Source: Anaeramoeba flamelloides
Lineage: Eukaryota; Metamonada; Anaeramoebidae
Reading direction: 5' to 3'
Assembly (NCBI GenBank): GCA_027625915.1
Contig: JANTQA010000047.1
Location: 5,146,001-5,210,000, forward strand
DNA: 64,000 bases
Every line of letters begins with the position of its first letter. Position 1 is the first letter of the stretch. The notes under the pieces were generated by a model. That model searched no databases. It had not been told where the DNA came from and was given only the letters and a program-made list of their open reading frames with translations. The position numbers and the translations under genes were made by a program. This document shows, piece by piece, positions 1 through 11,140 of the stretch.

Positions 1-830
1 TTTCTCGTATTTCTAAAAAATCTAAGTTTGGTTGATCCTTAAAAATAAAGTGGCTTTTTCGTTTTTGGCTGGGCAACTTTGAGTGAAATGGAGTTTATTT
101 TACATAAAAATTGTTTATACAAATTTGCTATCAAAATTTTTTTTACAATTATTGTTATCAAACAAAGACAAAACAAAGAATACTTTTTCAAAGATTAAAT
201 AAAAGGGATTGAATTCTGGGAAATCAAATAAGAGTTCCAAAAATATTAACTTACAGAAAAAAGAGAAATTGGGAGAAAATTCCAATCAAGAATTTGATAT
301 TATTTTGAGTTTTCAATTTTGATCGAAAATAAATAATTATAAAACTAAAAACACATCCAATGAATCTTTATTTCTAGAATAAGAAATTTTATAAATATCC
401 TGTTTCTTTAGATCCAAAACTAAAATTAGATAAATAAAGGAAAATAGGATATTTAATTTCATTTTGATCATTATTGAGAAATTAAAAGTAATTTGTTTCA
501 CAAAAATTTTACAAACAAAAGTATTTCACTTAAGAATTTTAAAAATAAAAAAAAAGTAAAAAATTAGTAATTGTATCAACTTTTACAGATAAGATCAAGA
601 AATAAATGATTTTTATTTATTATTTCTTGATAAATTTTTTCTATATTTTAATTTCCATTTCTTAGTTCCAATGGTCGATATTTTGTACTAGGATATAACT
701 CACTTTTATATTTATTTAAATATCAATGTATTTGGGTAAAGAAATGATTTGAGGAATTCAGTTTTGTATAAACAGTGGTATTCAAAATCGGTAAAATGTA
801 CTTACCCCCTTCAAAAAAAGATCTTGACAC
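1..830. repeat. Dispersed repeat E, copy 1 (cut by window edge)
   Basis: This stretch matches, with many mismatches, the later parts of two other segments of the window (about 49960-51060 and 58950-60060). Shared landmarks in order are an AAAATAAATAATTAT block, CTTTATTTCTRGAA, an ACAGATAAGATCAAGAAATAA block near 585-605, CTTGATAAATTTTTTC near 625, and a final CAAAATCGGTAAA near 785. The spacing is roughly kept. No open frame survives here. It looks like an old interspersed element or a decayed gene family; the class is unknown. Confidence 0.6.
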
Positions 831-1955
831 AAAAAATAATAAAAATAACATTTAAAAAAGGATAATTTTGAGTTATTTTTTAATTAAATCAGAGAGACTG
901 GTTTAAAATTGGGGTTTCAATAAACTTTGTAAAGAATATAATATGTATAGTTTCTTTGATCAATCATTTTTTTTTAAATTAACTCTAAAAATAGAGGAAC
1001 CACGTTAAATATTTGCTCTCAAAAACTAATTTTATTTGTAAAACAAAAGGAACCAAATTTTCTTGAAACGTTTCAAAAAAATAACATCTCATTATCCAGA
1101 ATTAAAATAAATCATCAAAGACCCCATTCTAAATAAGGAATTAATAATTTAAGAATTAAAAATTTGAAATGTTACAAGATTACTGATAAATTGCAATAAA
1201 TGTTTGAAAATTTTTACTTGATTTTCCTTTTTGGAATTATTAAGCTCAAGCTTTGAAGAAAGCATTTTATGAAGTCAAGTGTTAAGAAACTCTCTAAAAT
1301 TGGTTGTTCTTCAAAACAAACTTTTTCCTGGATTGTTTGAGAAGAAAGAGGTAAAAAGATTGATAAAAATGGAAATTGAATTAAAACTTTTTTGAAATTT
1401 TTTAGAATTTATCAGAGTTAAAATCTTTTTTAGGAAGATGAAGGAAAATTTTGTTACTTTTATTTTGAAAGCAAGAGTATCAATTTAACAACTCTATAAA
1501 CTTCACAAAAAGTTATATTGGGTTTTTTTTCTGTTAATAATTTTCATTTTGAAATGTTTAAAAAAATAGATTGATCAATAATGAGATTCCGAGATAGCTA
1601 CTAGAATTAAAAATAAAAGGTGATCCTCTTCTGTAAAACAAAGTACCTTTGAAATTTATCGGATCATAAGAAGAAGTTTTCTTAACTGATCAGCTTTACT
1701 TGTTGTGGCTTCATTTGCAACTATTTTCAAAACCTCTTTTAAGAAAAAACTTAGGTACTATTGATCACAAATATTCAAATCCGGTAAGTGTGTTCAAATA
1801 TTAACCCAAAAAAAAATGAATTAACCATCTTATTTTTAACATTCCCATTAGTTTTAATTTGTCAGTGATGAAACAATTAAAAAAAAATGGAAAAAATTTT
1901 TTGAGAAAATCAAATTTTTTAAAAAGCTTTTATTTACTTTTTTTATCGAATTATT
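831..1955. other. Non-coding stretch upstream of the polyprenol kinase-like gene
   Basis: AT-rich sequence with frequent stops in all frames. I see no exon-like segment, RNA gene or clear repeat. Its end must hold the promoter and 5' leader of the gene starting at 1956, but no specific motif stands out. Confidence 0.5.
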
Positions 1956-2672
1956 ATGGTTCAAACAAAAAAATTACTCTTGTCTGTTTTAATTGCAGGC
2001 CTTTGTTTTCTAATAATCAAATTCCTTGACAAGATCATTCATTTCCATAAGAATGTCTCAAGGAAAATTGTTCACTGCTCCATAGGGTTTATTTATTGTA
2101 TTTCATGGACGATGTTCAAACAAGCATCAAAATTCGAAGTTTTTTTGCTTTCAATGATCCCAGGGTTTTTTGCCTTTTATTGCTTCTTTTTTGGCTCTGG
2201 AGGATTGCACAAGTTTGATATAATTGGCTTTATCAACTTGACAATGCTTAATCGCATAAGTGAGATGAAGCAGGGCACTTTAGTTTATGCAGTTGTGCAT
2301 GTCATAATGACATGGATGGGGTTTAAAAAAATCCCTGCACTTGTTTCAATTTGTGCGCTCTGCTTCGGTGATGGCTTTGCATGCTTAATGGGAGAAAGGT
2401 TTGGTAGAAAAATATTTGGCAAACTACCTTGGTCGTCGCATAAAACCTGGGTTGGCTTGTTCTCTTTTTTCTTTTTTTCTATGCTTTCGTTTTTTGTTTT
2501 AATCTGCTTATATTCAATATTTGATGATATTTTGTGGTTAGGATTTTTGAGAAACCCATTTGTTCCGATTATTATGATCGTTTCGGCAATAACTGAAACG
2601 ATCTCATTCAGAAATTATAATAATCTTCTGATCCCTTTTGTTGCAATGACTTTGTCATTTCTCTTGTTATAA
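1956..2672 (+). CDS. CTP-dependent polyprenol/phytol/dolichol kinase-like membrane protein
   Basis: The predicted protein is 238 residues, intronless, and almost entirely hydrophobic with about six or seven membrane segments. It carries signatures of the phytol kinase / farnesol kinase / dolichol kinase (VTE5, FOLK, SEC59) family: RKIVH at residues 36-40, FGDGFACLMG at 137-146 followed by a Gly/Lys-rich loop and HKTWVG at 162-167, and near the end ETISFRNYNNLLIP at 214-227. Related enzymes carry a Glu-Thr-(Leu/Ile)-Ser segment followed by Asp-Asn-Leu there. Family members transfer phosphate from CTP to an isoprenoid alcohol in the ER or another membrane. The substrate cannot be told from sequence; a dolichol or farnesol role is likelier than phytol in a non-photosynthetic protist. 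An Asn stands where the usual Asp of the late DN motif would be. Length is close to the short plant members and much shorter than fungal SEC59. Confidence 0.75.
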   Translation: MVQTKKLLLSVLIAGLCFLIIKFLDKIIHFHKNVSRKIVHCSIGFIYCISWTMFKQASKFEVFLLSMIPGFFAFYCFFFGSGGLHKFDIIGFINLTMLNRISEMKQGTLVYAVVHVIMTWMGFKKIPALVSICALCFGDGFACLMGERFGRKIFGKLPWSSHKTWVGLFSFFFFSMLSFFVLICLYSIFDDILWLGFLRNPFVPIIMIVSAITETISFRNYNNLLIPFVAMTLSFLLL

Positions 2673-2873
2673 ATTTGGATAAATAAACATAATATCATTA
2701 ATTATATCATTTGAACACGTTTTGTTTTTTTCTATTGTTTTGTTTTTGGGGTTTTTGAACAAACCCAAGATATAAAAAAAAGTTCAGTAAATTGAAAGTT
2801 AAAAAAAGAATTTTTCCTTTGAAAAACAAGAAAGGAATTTCTTGTGGAGAACTGAAAAAAAATACTGTAACTG

Positions 2874-3313
2874 AAAAAAAACCCAGAAAAGATTTTTAAT
2901 TGTGAATAATTGCGAATATTTTCAAACAAAATCTTTTTTATATAAAAATAAATTTTTATCAACCCAGTAATAAGCCTACTTAAAGCTCACACAAGTTGGG
3001 TGTTTATAGAATACTCATTTAATTTTTTGATAACCTAATTAGATCGAAAATATTTTGAAAAACAAAACGAGTTTTAAAAAGTTTATCATGAATTGGTTAA
3101 AAAAGGATACTTTTTATGTTTTTTTTTTTATTATTGATTGAATGGTGTTTTGAACCAATGAAATTTCATTAATCATCATTCTCAAAAGTGGGCAAGTAAT
3201 AATTTTGAAAGTTTTGTTCTGAAATAAAAGGATTTGATTTTAAAATATTAAAAGAAATCTAAAAAAAATTTTCCTGATAGTTACAATTAAAAATCTTGTT
3301 AGAGATTTTTTTC
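2874..3313. mobile_element. Inverted-repeat element B, copy 1
   Basis: About 440 bp bounded by imperfect inverted ends containing AGATTTTTAATTGTGAATA on the left (2888 onward) and its complement on the right. The interior matches the copy at 33183-33620 along its whole length, for example GATTGAATGGTGTTTTGAAC and TTCATNAATCATCATTCT. It has no coding capacity, so it is a non-autonomous DNA element (MITE-like). It has diverged more at its ends than the second copy. Confidence 0.7.
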
Positions 3314-4517
3314 ATGTAAGATATTTTTCATACTACTATACCTGTGTTGGTTTTTTTTTTTTTAGAAGAATATTTAAAGATTCAAACTTTGAGGAATTAA
3401 GAGTGAATGAAAATATTTACATAAAAAATGGATTTGTTATTGTTCAAGTAAGGACTTTCAAATTTTGAGGGATTTATTTTCTATATCTTCAACAATCATC
3501 TTTCTTTTTTAATTTTCTATGAAATAACAATAGTTTTAGTTTTTTTTAAACAAGATGTTAGAATTTATTAATCTTCAAAAAACATCCCAATACTGATAAA
3601 TATTTATTTTGAACATATTATTCACAAAATTCGGAGATCATGTCAAAGAAAAATTCAAAATTTAAAAAAAATTTAAAAAAAAATTATAAAAAATTTTTAA
3701 TTCATAAAATTCTTTATATAAATCTTAGAACCCGGAAAAAAACAATATTCTTTGAAATTAAATAACTTAAAAGTAGAGCTGGCTCTAAGGAAAAAAATTG
3801 AAAAATAAATAAAAATTAAAATAAATAGAAAAACTATTGAAATGTCTTCTAAATTCATTGTTTAATAAAATTTGACTTTCTTGAAATGATCAGATTTAAT
3901 ATAATAATACCCTATTTTATCATTATTAAATTTATTTATTTAGGGTACCTTTTTTATTTTGAGATATTTTTTGGAGAAAGATCAAAATATACAATGAAAT
4001 ACATAAAAAAAATATAAATATCTAAAATTAAGTGAAATTTTTATTTGTCCATTTATTACAAAGTCTAATAATAATAATAAAACTTAAATATTTAAAGCAA
4101 TAAAAATAAAAATCCTTAAATCTTTTTTATTCTATTGAAAGTAATTCTTTATTATTAAAAAAATGGTTATCCGATTTATTATTTAATTGAAAATAATACT
4201 GAAAATATAAAGTAAAAATTTAAACCCAAAATACCCTTCAACTGTTACACCTAATGATTAAACCACTTTATTAATAATATTAATTTAATTTATTTCTCTG
4301 TTTCTAATTGTCTAGGTAAAAAATGTGATAAAAACCAAATAAATATTTCCAAGAATTATTGTGATAATTGTCATGAAATTTCTATGAAAAAATCATTTAA
4401 TTATTTTCATTTATAAGTTAAAATTTTTTTTCAGTATTTTTCGGAGTAAATTCTTCAAGAATCATCAACTGGGGCATAAAGGAAAGTGTATGGATCATTA
4501 ATTTATTTCAGATAAAC
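3314..4517. other. Non-coding AT-rich stretch
   Basis: No open frame of note, no RNA gene and no convincing exon. It contains several short A and T homopolymers and a TAATAATAATAA run near 4066. Nothing more can be supported. Confidence 0.5.
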
Positions 4518-5005
4518 ACTGTTGCTAAAATAATTGAAGTAGAAAATTTTAATCGGTTCTTTCAAAATAAAAAGTTTGTTTCTTTTTTATAAAAGACCTA
4601 AACCTTAATCTATCAATAAAACTGGTAATAAACGGTAACTAAATATGGTATTGATTTCTTAAAGTTCCATTATACAAAAAGAAATTCTAAAAATGAAGGA
4701 TGAAATTGGAAATTTATAGTCTTAATTTATAAGAAATTTTTTATCATTCAAAAAAAAAAAAAAAAAACAAAAAATTTCAGAAAAATTGAGAAAATTATGA
4801 AAAATTTTCAACTATTTGCGGGAATAATTTAAATTTTACTGAAAATATTAACAAAGGGTTTAATTTCAAAATTGATTTGCCCATAGGTATACTATTAATT
4901 ATTTATCTGATTTTACGTTTGAACAACATGAATCAAAAAAGAACACGGATTATATTTTTGAAACCGGGAAATTAGACTTTTGTCAAACATTATTTTGATC
5001 ACCTT
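4518..5005. mobile_element. Inverted-repeat element C, copy 1 (eroded)
   Basis: About 490 bp matching the better-preserved copy at 15861-16331. Shared blocks include ATAAAAGACCTA, TATGGTATTGATTTCTTAAAG, AAATTGAGAA, ATTATGAAAAATTTTCAAC and ACATTATTTTGATCAC at the right end. The left end has CACTGTTGCTAAAATAA where copy 2 has CTGTAGTCAAAATAA. It is non-coding. Target duplication is no longer clear here. Confidence 0.65.
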
Positions 5006-5423
5006 AAGAATTAGTGTGCAAATAAAAATTTTCAAAGATTGTAAGAAAAAAGGTATTTCTGAAGATAGTTTGAATTTTAGATAAATGATCTAATTAATTG
5101 GAATAAGATCCAACAATAAGACAACACCTTTAACAACCAAACATCAAAACTACAAATTATTATTAAAGATACCAAAACCTAGAAAAAGGATGTTCTTCTG
5201 TTTTTGAAATAATTCAACATTTAGCAATAAAAAAAGAACTAATCCTATTTTCAAAACCCAAATTGAAACTAACTTTCGGAGTGTATTTAAACGTTCTTAA
5301 AAATACAGAAATTATTTTGTTTCCCCTAAATCTCAGCGAGTAATTTCAAAGTACTTTTATTTTTTTTAATTTTTCACAAATTCATTTCCTTATTCATAAT
5401 TTCTTTATTGTCAATAAAAAGAA

Positions 5424-8400
5424 ATGAATAATGTCATGACTAAAAAAAGATCACAAAATAATCACAAAACGTTTTATTATTATCACAATCACCAAAAATC
5501 ACAAAATAAAAAAAAAAATCAACCGTCACTTAATAAAAAGAGCATTCCCCAAACCATGAACAAATTAAAAATCAACAACAACACTTGGAGTAGGAATCCA
5601 CGAACATTTACCCCAAACAAAAAAAACAAACAAATAATAAGTTTAATTTCGCCGATTGATGTTGATCAAACTTATTCAAATAACAAAAAATCAAAACCTT
5701 TCAACAAAAACAAAAGATTCATTATTGATATTACAAATTCGCCTGTCTTCAAAAAGAAAACCATGCCAACGTTTTCAAACGTGAAAAGTATTGATTCAGA
5801 TGACGAAGATCATCAAGAAGTTCAAATGTTTCCAAAATATAACAAGTGTTTGAAATCAAAAGAAAAAGAAAAAGATCAAGAAAAAGAAAAAGAAAAAGAA
5901 AAAAGAAAAGAAAAAGAAAAACAGAAACAAATTGAACTCGAAATCGAAACAAACCTCGAAGAATTCAACAGTTATAATCTTGACCATGAAAATAAGAAAT
6001 TAAACGTTAAAAATTCTTTTCAAAAAAATACAAAAGATGAATTTGCTGCCTTTTCTTTTACAAAAAAGTCTGTCTCGAACTACGAGTTTATGCAGAATTA
6101 TCTCAAAAACTTTCAAAAGATGGATTTAAAACCAAAAAGAAACATTATTCAGATCAGCCCAAAGCTGTGCGGCACACAAAATAAAATGAAAAATCAAAGA
6201 AAAAAAAATGCGCACAAAAACCGATTAAAATATAACAAAATTTACCATCGCAAATATGACTTATCCAAATTACCACAGATCGATTTACAAGAGTCAAGGG
6301 ATTGGGTGTACCCAACAAACTATCCGATCAGGAATTACCAGCTTGAGATCACGAAGACTGCGCTCTTCCACAACACATTAATTGTTTTGCCAACTGGCCT
6401 TGGCAAGACATTAGTCGCGGCTGTTGTCATGTACAACTATTACCGTTGGTTTCCTACGGGCAAACTCATCTTTTTAGCGCCTACAAAGCCCCTAGTTCAA
6501 CAGCAGCTTCAGGCCTTTTTAGACATTATGTGTGTGGTCCCCAAGACGGAGTGCTGCGAAATGACTGGTGAGACAGACTCCAAGCAAAGAGAGCGCCTGT
6601 GGAAAAGCAAACGGATCTTTTTTGCAACCCCACAGACGATAGTGAATGATTTGGAAAGACAGATCTGCTTTGCACGGGAGATTGTGTGCGTGGTCTTTGA
6701 CGAGGCGCATCATGCGATGGGCGACTACGACTACACCCGCATTGTCTCCAAATTGCTTTTGGACACAAACCAGTTCCGTGTTGTTGGGCTAACTGCCACG
6801 CCCGGCACCTCTGAGGAACAAATCCAAGAGGTGATCACAAACTGTCTGATCTCCAAGCTGGAGGTAAGGACCGAAGACAACTTTAGTTCACATGAACTGA
6901 AGGAATGGAGGTATAAAAAAACGGTCAAAGTGATTAAGGTGACCCTTAAAAACGAAAAGGAATTGAACCACATCATAAACGTTTACAAACCATACCTCTC
7001 CAAACTGCTTACAGGGCTGTTTAAAAAGCATTTGATCTCCACAAACAAGGTGAACGAAATCACACGAGGCATTTTGTTGGCAAATTATAACACTTTAAAA
7101 AGAACACAAAAAAACAGGAAAAGGCAATTACTGAATCACAAGGAATACAACCAATATCTGCAGACCTTTTTATTATCAATGAGCCTATTTTATGGCTACA
7201 AAATTTTAAAAGACTATGGCGTCTATCCCTTCCACACCTTTTTAAAGAGGAATTACAACATCCACACAAACGATCTGAAGGATTACAAATTTGAATTTTT
7301 AAAATCGGATGTATATCAGGATCTAATCCGAGAAGTGCCCAAGCAATTGAAAAAGGAAATATATTCTCATCCTAAAATCATCAAATTGAGAGAGATTCTC
7401 AAAAAGCACTTCCAAAAGAATAAGCACAGGGATACCCGTGCAATGATCTTTTCGAGTTTTAGGGATAGTGTCATTGATATCAAAAATTCATTGCATGATC
7501 TCCAGGATGTAAATGCAATGAGCTTTATTGGCCAGGCAACTACTTTGACCTGTAAAGGAGTTTCACAAAAAAACCAAAAACTGATCGTCAAGCAATTCAA
7601 AAAGGGCCACTACAACACTCTGATTGCAACTTGCATTGGCGAAGAGGGATTAGACATTGGGGAAATTGATTTAATTATATGCTATGACTCCTACGTAGAT
7701 CCAAAAAGAAGTGTCCAAAGATTTGGGAGGACAGGGAGGAAAAGAAATGGCAAAGTTGTCATTTTGGCAACTGAAGGCCAAGAAGAAAAGGCCTACCAAA
7801 AGAATTTGAATAAAAAAAAGTTAATAGATCAAAGTTTGATCAATTTTGAAAACTTTTTTTTTTATCCAAATAACCAAAGAATGATCCCACGATTTATAAA
7901 TCCAAAATGCAGAAAAAGAAAATTAAAAAAAAGAGAAAAGAAAAAAAGAAAACCTCTTAAAAGCGAAAATGCAGACTCTAAAAAGTTAAATGTAAATAAT
8001 AATCTTATTTCTAATACGAGTACTAGTCTTAAAAGTGGCGCGCAAAATGGTAAAAATAAATATATATCAAGTAGATGGAAACAGCTTTCTGATGAAATCC
8101 AATGGTATGATGTGAGTTCCGATTTAATAAAAATAAAAATCACAAAAAAAGAAAAAGAAAAGGAGAAAAGGAAAAAGAAAAGGCAAAGGGAAAGGGAAAG
8201 GGAAATGAAAAAGAAAAAGAAAAAGAAAAAGAAAAAGAAAAGGCAAAAGGAAAGGCTAAGGGGAATGATAGAAAGTAAATGGAAAACAGTTGATGGTGGC
8301 GTTTATATTGATAATGATGATGATGATGATGATGATGGAAGCAGCGATAATGATGGTGGTGGTGTGAAAGATTCTGATGATGATAACAAAGAGGATTCGA

Positions 8401-9134
8401 AAAAAAATAGAAAAGAATTCGAAAAATCAAAATTTTTATCACGATCAGATCAAATTATTCATGACATTAAATATAAATTAAATAAAAGCGAACAAATACC
8501 TAAATTAACCTTAAAAGATTCTTCAACAATAAGTAAAATGAGAAAAAAATACAATAAAACTTTTTTATTTAGCCATTCAAATATTTATGGTTTTTTAATA
8601 AACAACACCAATAATAATTTTTCCAATCCACAAAATCCTAAAAAAATACAATCTTTAATGAGAAAAAATGATAATTTATCAAATTTTAATAAAAAAAGAG
8701 ACAAATATTCAGAGAGTGATATAGGTGGGTTATATAAAGAGGGTAAATATATAGAAAAAGACAAGGAAGATGGAGATGATGTATCTGCTAATGATGTGGG
8801 GAAAGGCAAATGGGGAAAGAAGAAGAAAATCGAAGATAACGATATTGACGAAAAAAGAAAAAGAAAATATAAATCACAATCAAACAATAATTTGAAAACT
8901 GAAATTAAACAGCAAAATAAATATTTTAAATATACACATTTAAACAAAAGGAGAGTTGATAAACAATTAAATATTATTCCGAATTTAAAGATTAATAATA
9001 AAAAGCGAAAAGAACAAAAATTATTCTTTACTCGAAAAATAAAATTTGAAAATCAATTAAATTTCAAGAAACAAAAAAAAAAATTGGATTACTCAAAAAT
9101 TAGAAGTTTTTTTAAAATTGATAATTCTGATTAA
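5424..9134 (+). CDS. FANCM-like: FANCM/Mph1/Hef-type superfamily 2 DNA helicase/translocase
   Basis: The 1236-residue protein is intronless. Residues 1-290 are basic low complexity with a Lys-Glu run near 150-175. The SF2 core spans about 295-805: Walker A PTGLGKT (323-329), FLAPTKPLVQQQ after it, motif II DEAHHA (426-431), motif III TATPG (457-461), a long helical insert (about 500-620) of the kind that binds MHF in animal FANCM, then GEEGLDIGEID (739-749) and motif VI QRFGRTGR (765-772). DEAH plus the insert plus this motif VI point to FANCM/Mph1/Hef rather than to Dicer or RIG-I. The family remodels stalled forks and D-loops in the nucleus and recruits repair factors. The tail (805-1236) is Lys-, Asp- and Asn-rich, and I see no ERCC4 nuclease domain. 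The core is visibly richer in G/C-ending codons than both flanks. The last residues contain YSKIRSFF, a weak PCNA-box look-alike. Confidence 0.9.
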   Translation: MNNVMTKKRSQNNHKTFYYYHNHQKSQNKKKNQPSLNKKSIPQTMNKLKINNNTWSRNPRTFTPNKKNKQIISLISPIDVDQTYSNNKKSKPFNKNKRFIIDITNSPVFKKKTMPTFSNVKSIDSDDEDHQEVQMFPKYNKCLKSKEKEKDQEKEKEKEKRKEKEKQKQIELEIETNLEEFNSYNLDHENKKLNVKNSFQKNTKDEFAAFSFTKKSVSNYEFMQNYLKNFQKMDLKPKRNIIQISPKLCGTQNKMKNQRKKNAHKNRLKYNKIYHRKYDLSKLPQIDLQESRDWVYPTNYPIRNYQLEITKTALFHNTLIVLPTGLGKTLVAAVVMYNYYRWFPTGKLIFLAPTKPLVQQQLQAFLDIMCVVPKTECCEMTGETDSKQRERLWKSKRIFFATPQTIVNDLERQICFAREIVCVVFDEAHHAMGDYDYTRIVSKLLLDTNQFRVVGLTATPGTSEEQIQEVITNCLISKLEVRTEDNFSSHELKEWRYKKTVKVIKVTLKNEKELNHIINVYKPYLSKLLTGLFKKHLISTNKVNEITRGILLANYNTLKRTQKNRKRQLLNHKEYNQYLQTFLLSMSLFYGYKILKDYGVYPFHTFLKRNYNIHTNDLKDYKFEFLKSDVYQDLIREVPKQLKKEIYSHPKIIKLREILKKHFQKNKHRDTRAMIFSSFRDSVIDIKNSLHDLQDVNAMSFIGQATTLTCKGVSQKNQKLIVKQFKKGHYNTLIATCIGEEGLDIGEIDLIICYDSYVDPKRSVQRFGRTGRKRNGKVVILATEGQEEKAYQKNLNKKKLIDQSLINFENFFFYPNNQRMIPRFINPKCRKRKLKKREKKKRKPLKSENADSKKLNVNNNLISNTSTSLKSGAQNGKNKYISSRWKQLSDEIQWYDVSSDLIKIKITKKEKEKEKRKKKRQREREREMKKKKKKKKKKKRQKERLRGMIESKWKTVDGGVYIDNDDDDDDDGSSDNDGGGVKDSDDDNKEDSKKNRKEFEKSKFLSRSDQIIHDIKYKLNKSEQIPKLTLKDSSTISKMRKKYNKTFLFSHSNIYGFLINNTNNNFSNPQNPKKIQSLMRKNDNLSNFNKKRDKYSESDIGGLYKEGKYIEKDKEDGDDVSANDVGKGKWGKKKKIEDNDIDEKRKRKYKSQSNNNLKTEIKQQNKYFKYTHLNKRRVDKQLNIIPNLKINNKKRKEQKLFFTRKIKFENQLNFKKQKKKLDYSKIRSFFKIDNSD

Positions 9135-9379
9135 AATATAAATAAATTTTATAAATACAAATTAAAATTAAGATTTGAGTTTGTATTTATCACGGGTAAA
9201 TAGTTTTCAAAATACATTTTTATTTAGTTTTTTTTTTTTTTTTTATTCTTTCTATGCTTTTTTCTTGTAAAAATTATCAAACTTATGAGAAACAGTACTT
9301 TAGATCATTTGTTTTTTCCAAAAGAAACAATAAATTTGATGTAGTATATTTTTTTTTTTTAATAATAAATTACATCTAT

Positions 9380-9542
9380 TAAGGGAATAGCAGTACACCT
9401 TAGAGAAGTCTAAAATTAAACTAAACTCCACTTCAAAATTTTTGACATACCAAAATGAAATTTAAAAAGATTTTTTTAAAAAAATTTTGAATATTAATTT
9501 ATTTTAATTCTAGAGGAATCTAGGTGGAGCTAATTCCTTAAA
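9380..9542. repeat. Imperfect inverted repeat, MITE-like
   Basis: The left arm begins TAAGGGAATAGCAGTACACC and the right arm read in reverse begins TAAGGAATTAGCTCCACC. Both continue into a block with TAGA..TCTAR and AATTAAA, giving arms of about 40 bp around a short A/T centre. A single similar end (TTTAAGGAATTAGC, reverse strand) occurs near 36565-36578. It is small and non-coding. Confidence 0.45.
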
Positions 9543-10033
9543 CTGATAATTATTTAAAAATTCCAAAATTAAAACTTAAATTATGAAAAGTATACATTTA
9601 TTCATTTTTATTTTTACTAAAAAAGCACTTGATAATTCATTTTTTATAAAATATTGAAGAAAAAATAAAGACTAAAGGTATAAACATATTGTTGATAACA
9701 ATATGATCATTAAAAGAATTGGTATTGATATAAATGAATGGATTAGAAAATATATTTGAAAAATTTTCACCTGGATTGATTTAAATCTTTATAATATATT
9801 GCTCTTAGAGCACAAAAAAAAAAATAAAAATTAAAAAAAAAATTATTATTATTATTTGAAATTTTCCAGTTTTTTTTGTGATTTTTTTTGTTTTACTTTT
9901 TAATTTACCTAAAATATTAGTCAAATACCCTTTAAAAAAAGGTTTTTGTCGATTTTTTTTTTTTAAATTTAATCCATTTTAATCTTTGATTTTAATTTTT
10001 TATTCTTTTTTAAAATTTTTATAACCCCATTTC

Positions 10034-10568
10034 TAAACTAAAATTCAAAATTTTCGACACAGCTAAAACGTTACAAACAATCACAATAATACAATTTCAT
10101 TGAAATTGGAGATAATTTTGATTTTTGTAAAATCTGAAAATCATTTTTTCATCTTTTTGTTTTTGTTTTCATTTCATTGTCTGAATTACGTAATTTGCTT
10201 CGTTCGATCAAAATTTTTTTCAACCATTGATATTATGTTAAAGTCAAGTTGTTCCAAATAGAAGAACTCAAATAAAATTAGTTGGTAGTATCTAACCATT
10301 TGATCGATCAATATTCCTAATAGAATTTCAACAAATTTACTAATGTATTTTTTTGTTTTGCTCTCTCCAAAATTTTTAACACACCCTTGATTTATTTGTA
10401 TTGATAATTATTTATTTATTGTTTCGTGAGTATTGTAATTTATAAATAAGTGTTAACATTTCAATTAGTGAATGGTTCTAATTTGGTAAATCTTCTTGAA
10501 TTGATAAAATAAGTTTTTTTTTTCACAAATCGAATTTTGGTGTGTTAAAAATTTTGAATTGGGGTTTA
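10034..10568. mobile_element. Inverted-repeat element D, copy 1
   Basis: The left end reads TAAACTAAAATTCAAAATTT; the right end in reverse reads TAAACCCCAATTCAAAATTT. The interior matches 17883-18426 along its length, for instance AGAAGAACTCAAATAAAATT and TTGTAATTTATAAATAA. A second internal arm with TTTTTAACACACC lies near 10370. Non-coding, about 535 bp. Confidence 0.55.
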
Positions 10569-11140
10569 GTTGATATACTATTTCCATCCCATTGATTTGT
10601 TTTTTTTTTTTATTTCTACAGTCATCTAATATTTTTTGAATATGTAAAATTTTCTAAATCGGTTAAAGTAAAAAACAGGGGTTATTTATCTCACTGCACC
10701 TTTTTAACTTGAAAAAGACAAAGGAAATATTACTACAGAAAAATAATATTATACCAAGAGTACATATGGGGTTGGTTGTTTTAGATTCATTTTTGTATGT
10801 GCAATTTCTACAGCTGTTCCAACCCTTTCATGAAAATTTTTAATAAGAAATGGGAATTGATTTACTATTATAAATTTGTATCATCTATAAATATAATATG
10901 GAATCGTTGTTAAAGTTTATCAGAAAGGTTGAATTGATAATAGAAGAAAAATAAATATTTTATACATTTTTTGGTCTTTACAATTGAACAGAAAAACCAA
11001 AATTGAATAGGATCTTAAATTGAAAAAATTGTAAAAATCTCATGTTTACCCAATTTCAAACTTAGAATCGAAGGATACTTTCAAGTTTCTGTGATTTCTG
11101 TGATTGATTTTCTTTTTTATTGATTTTTTATTATTGTATA

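Noticed and set aside
8140-8442. Reading frame rich in Phe, Ser and His on the minus strand of the FANCM tail
   Set aside because: It is the shadow of Lys-Glu and Asp codon repeats on the plus strand.
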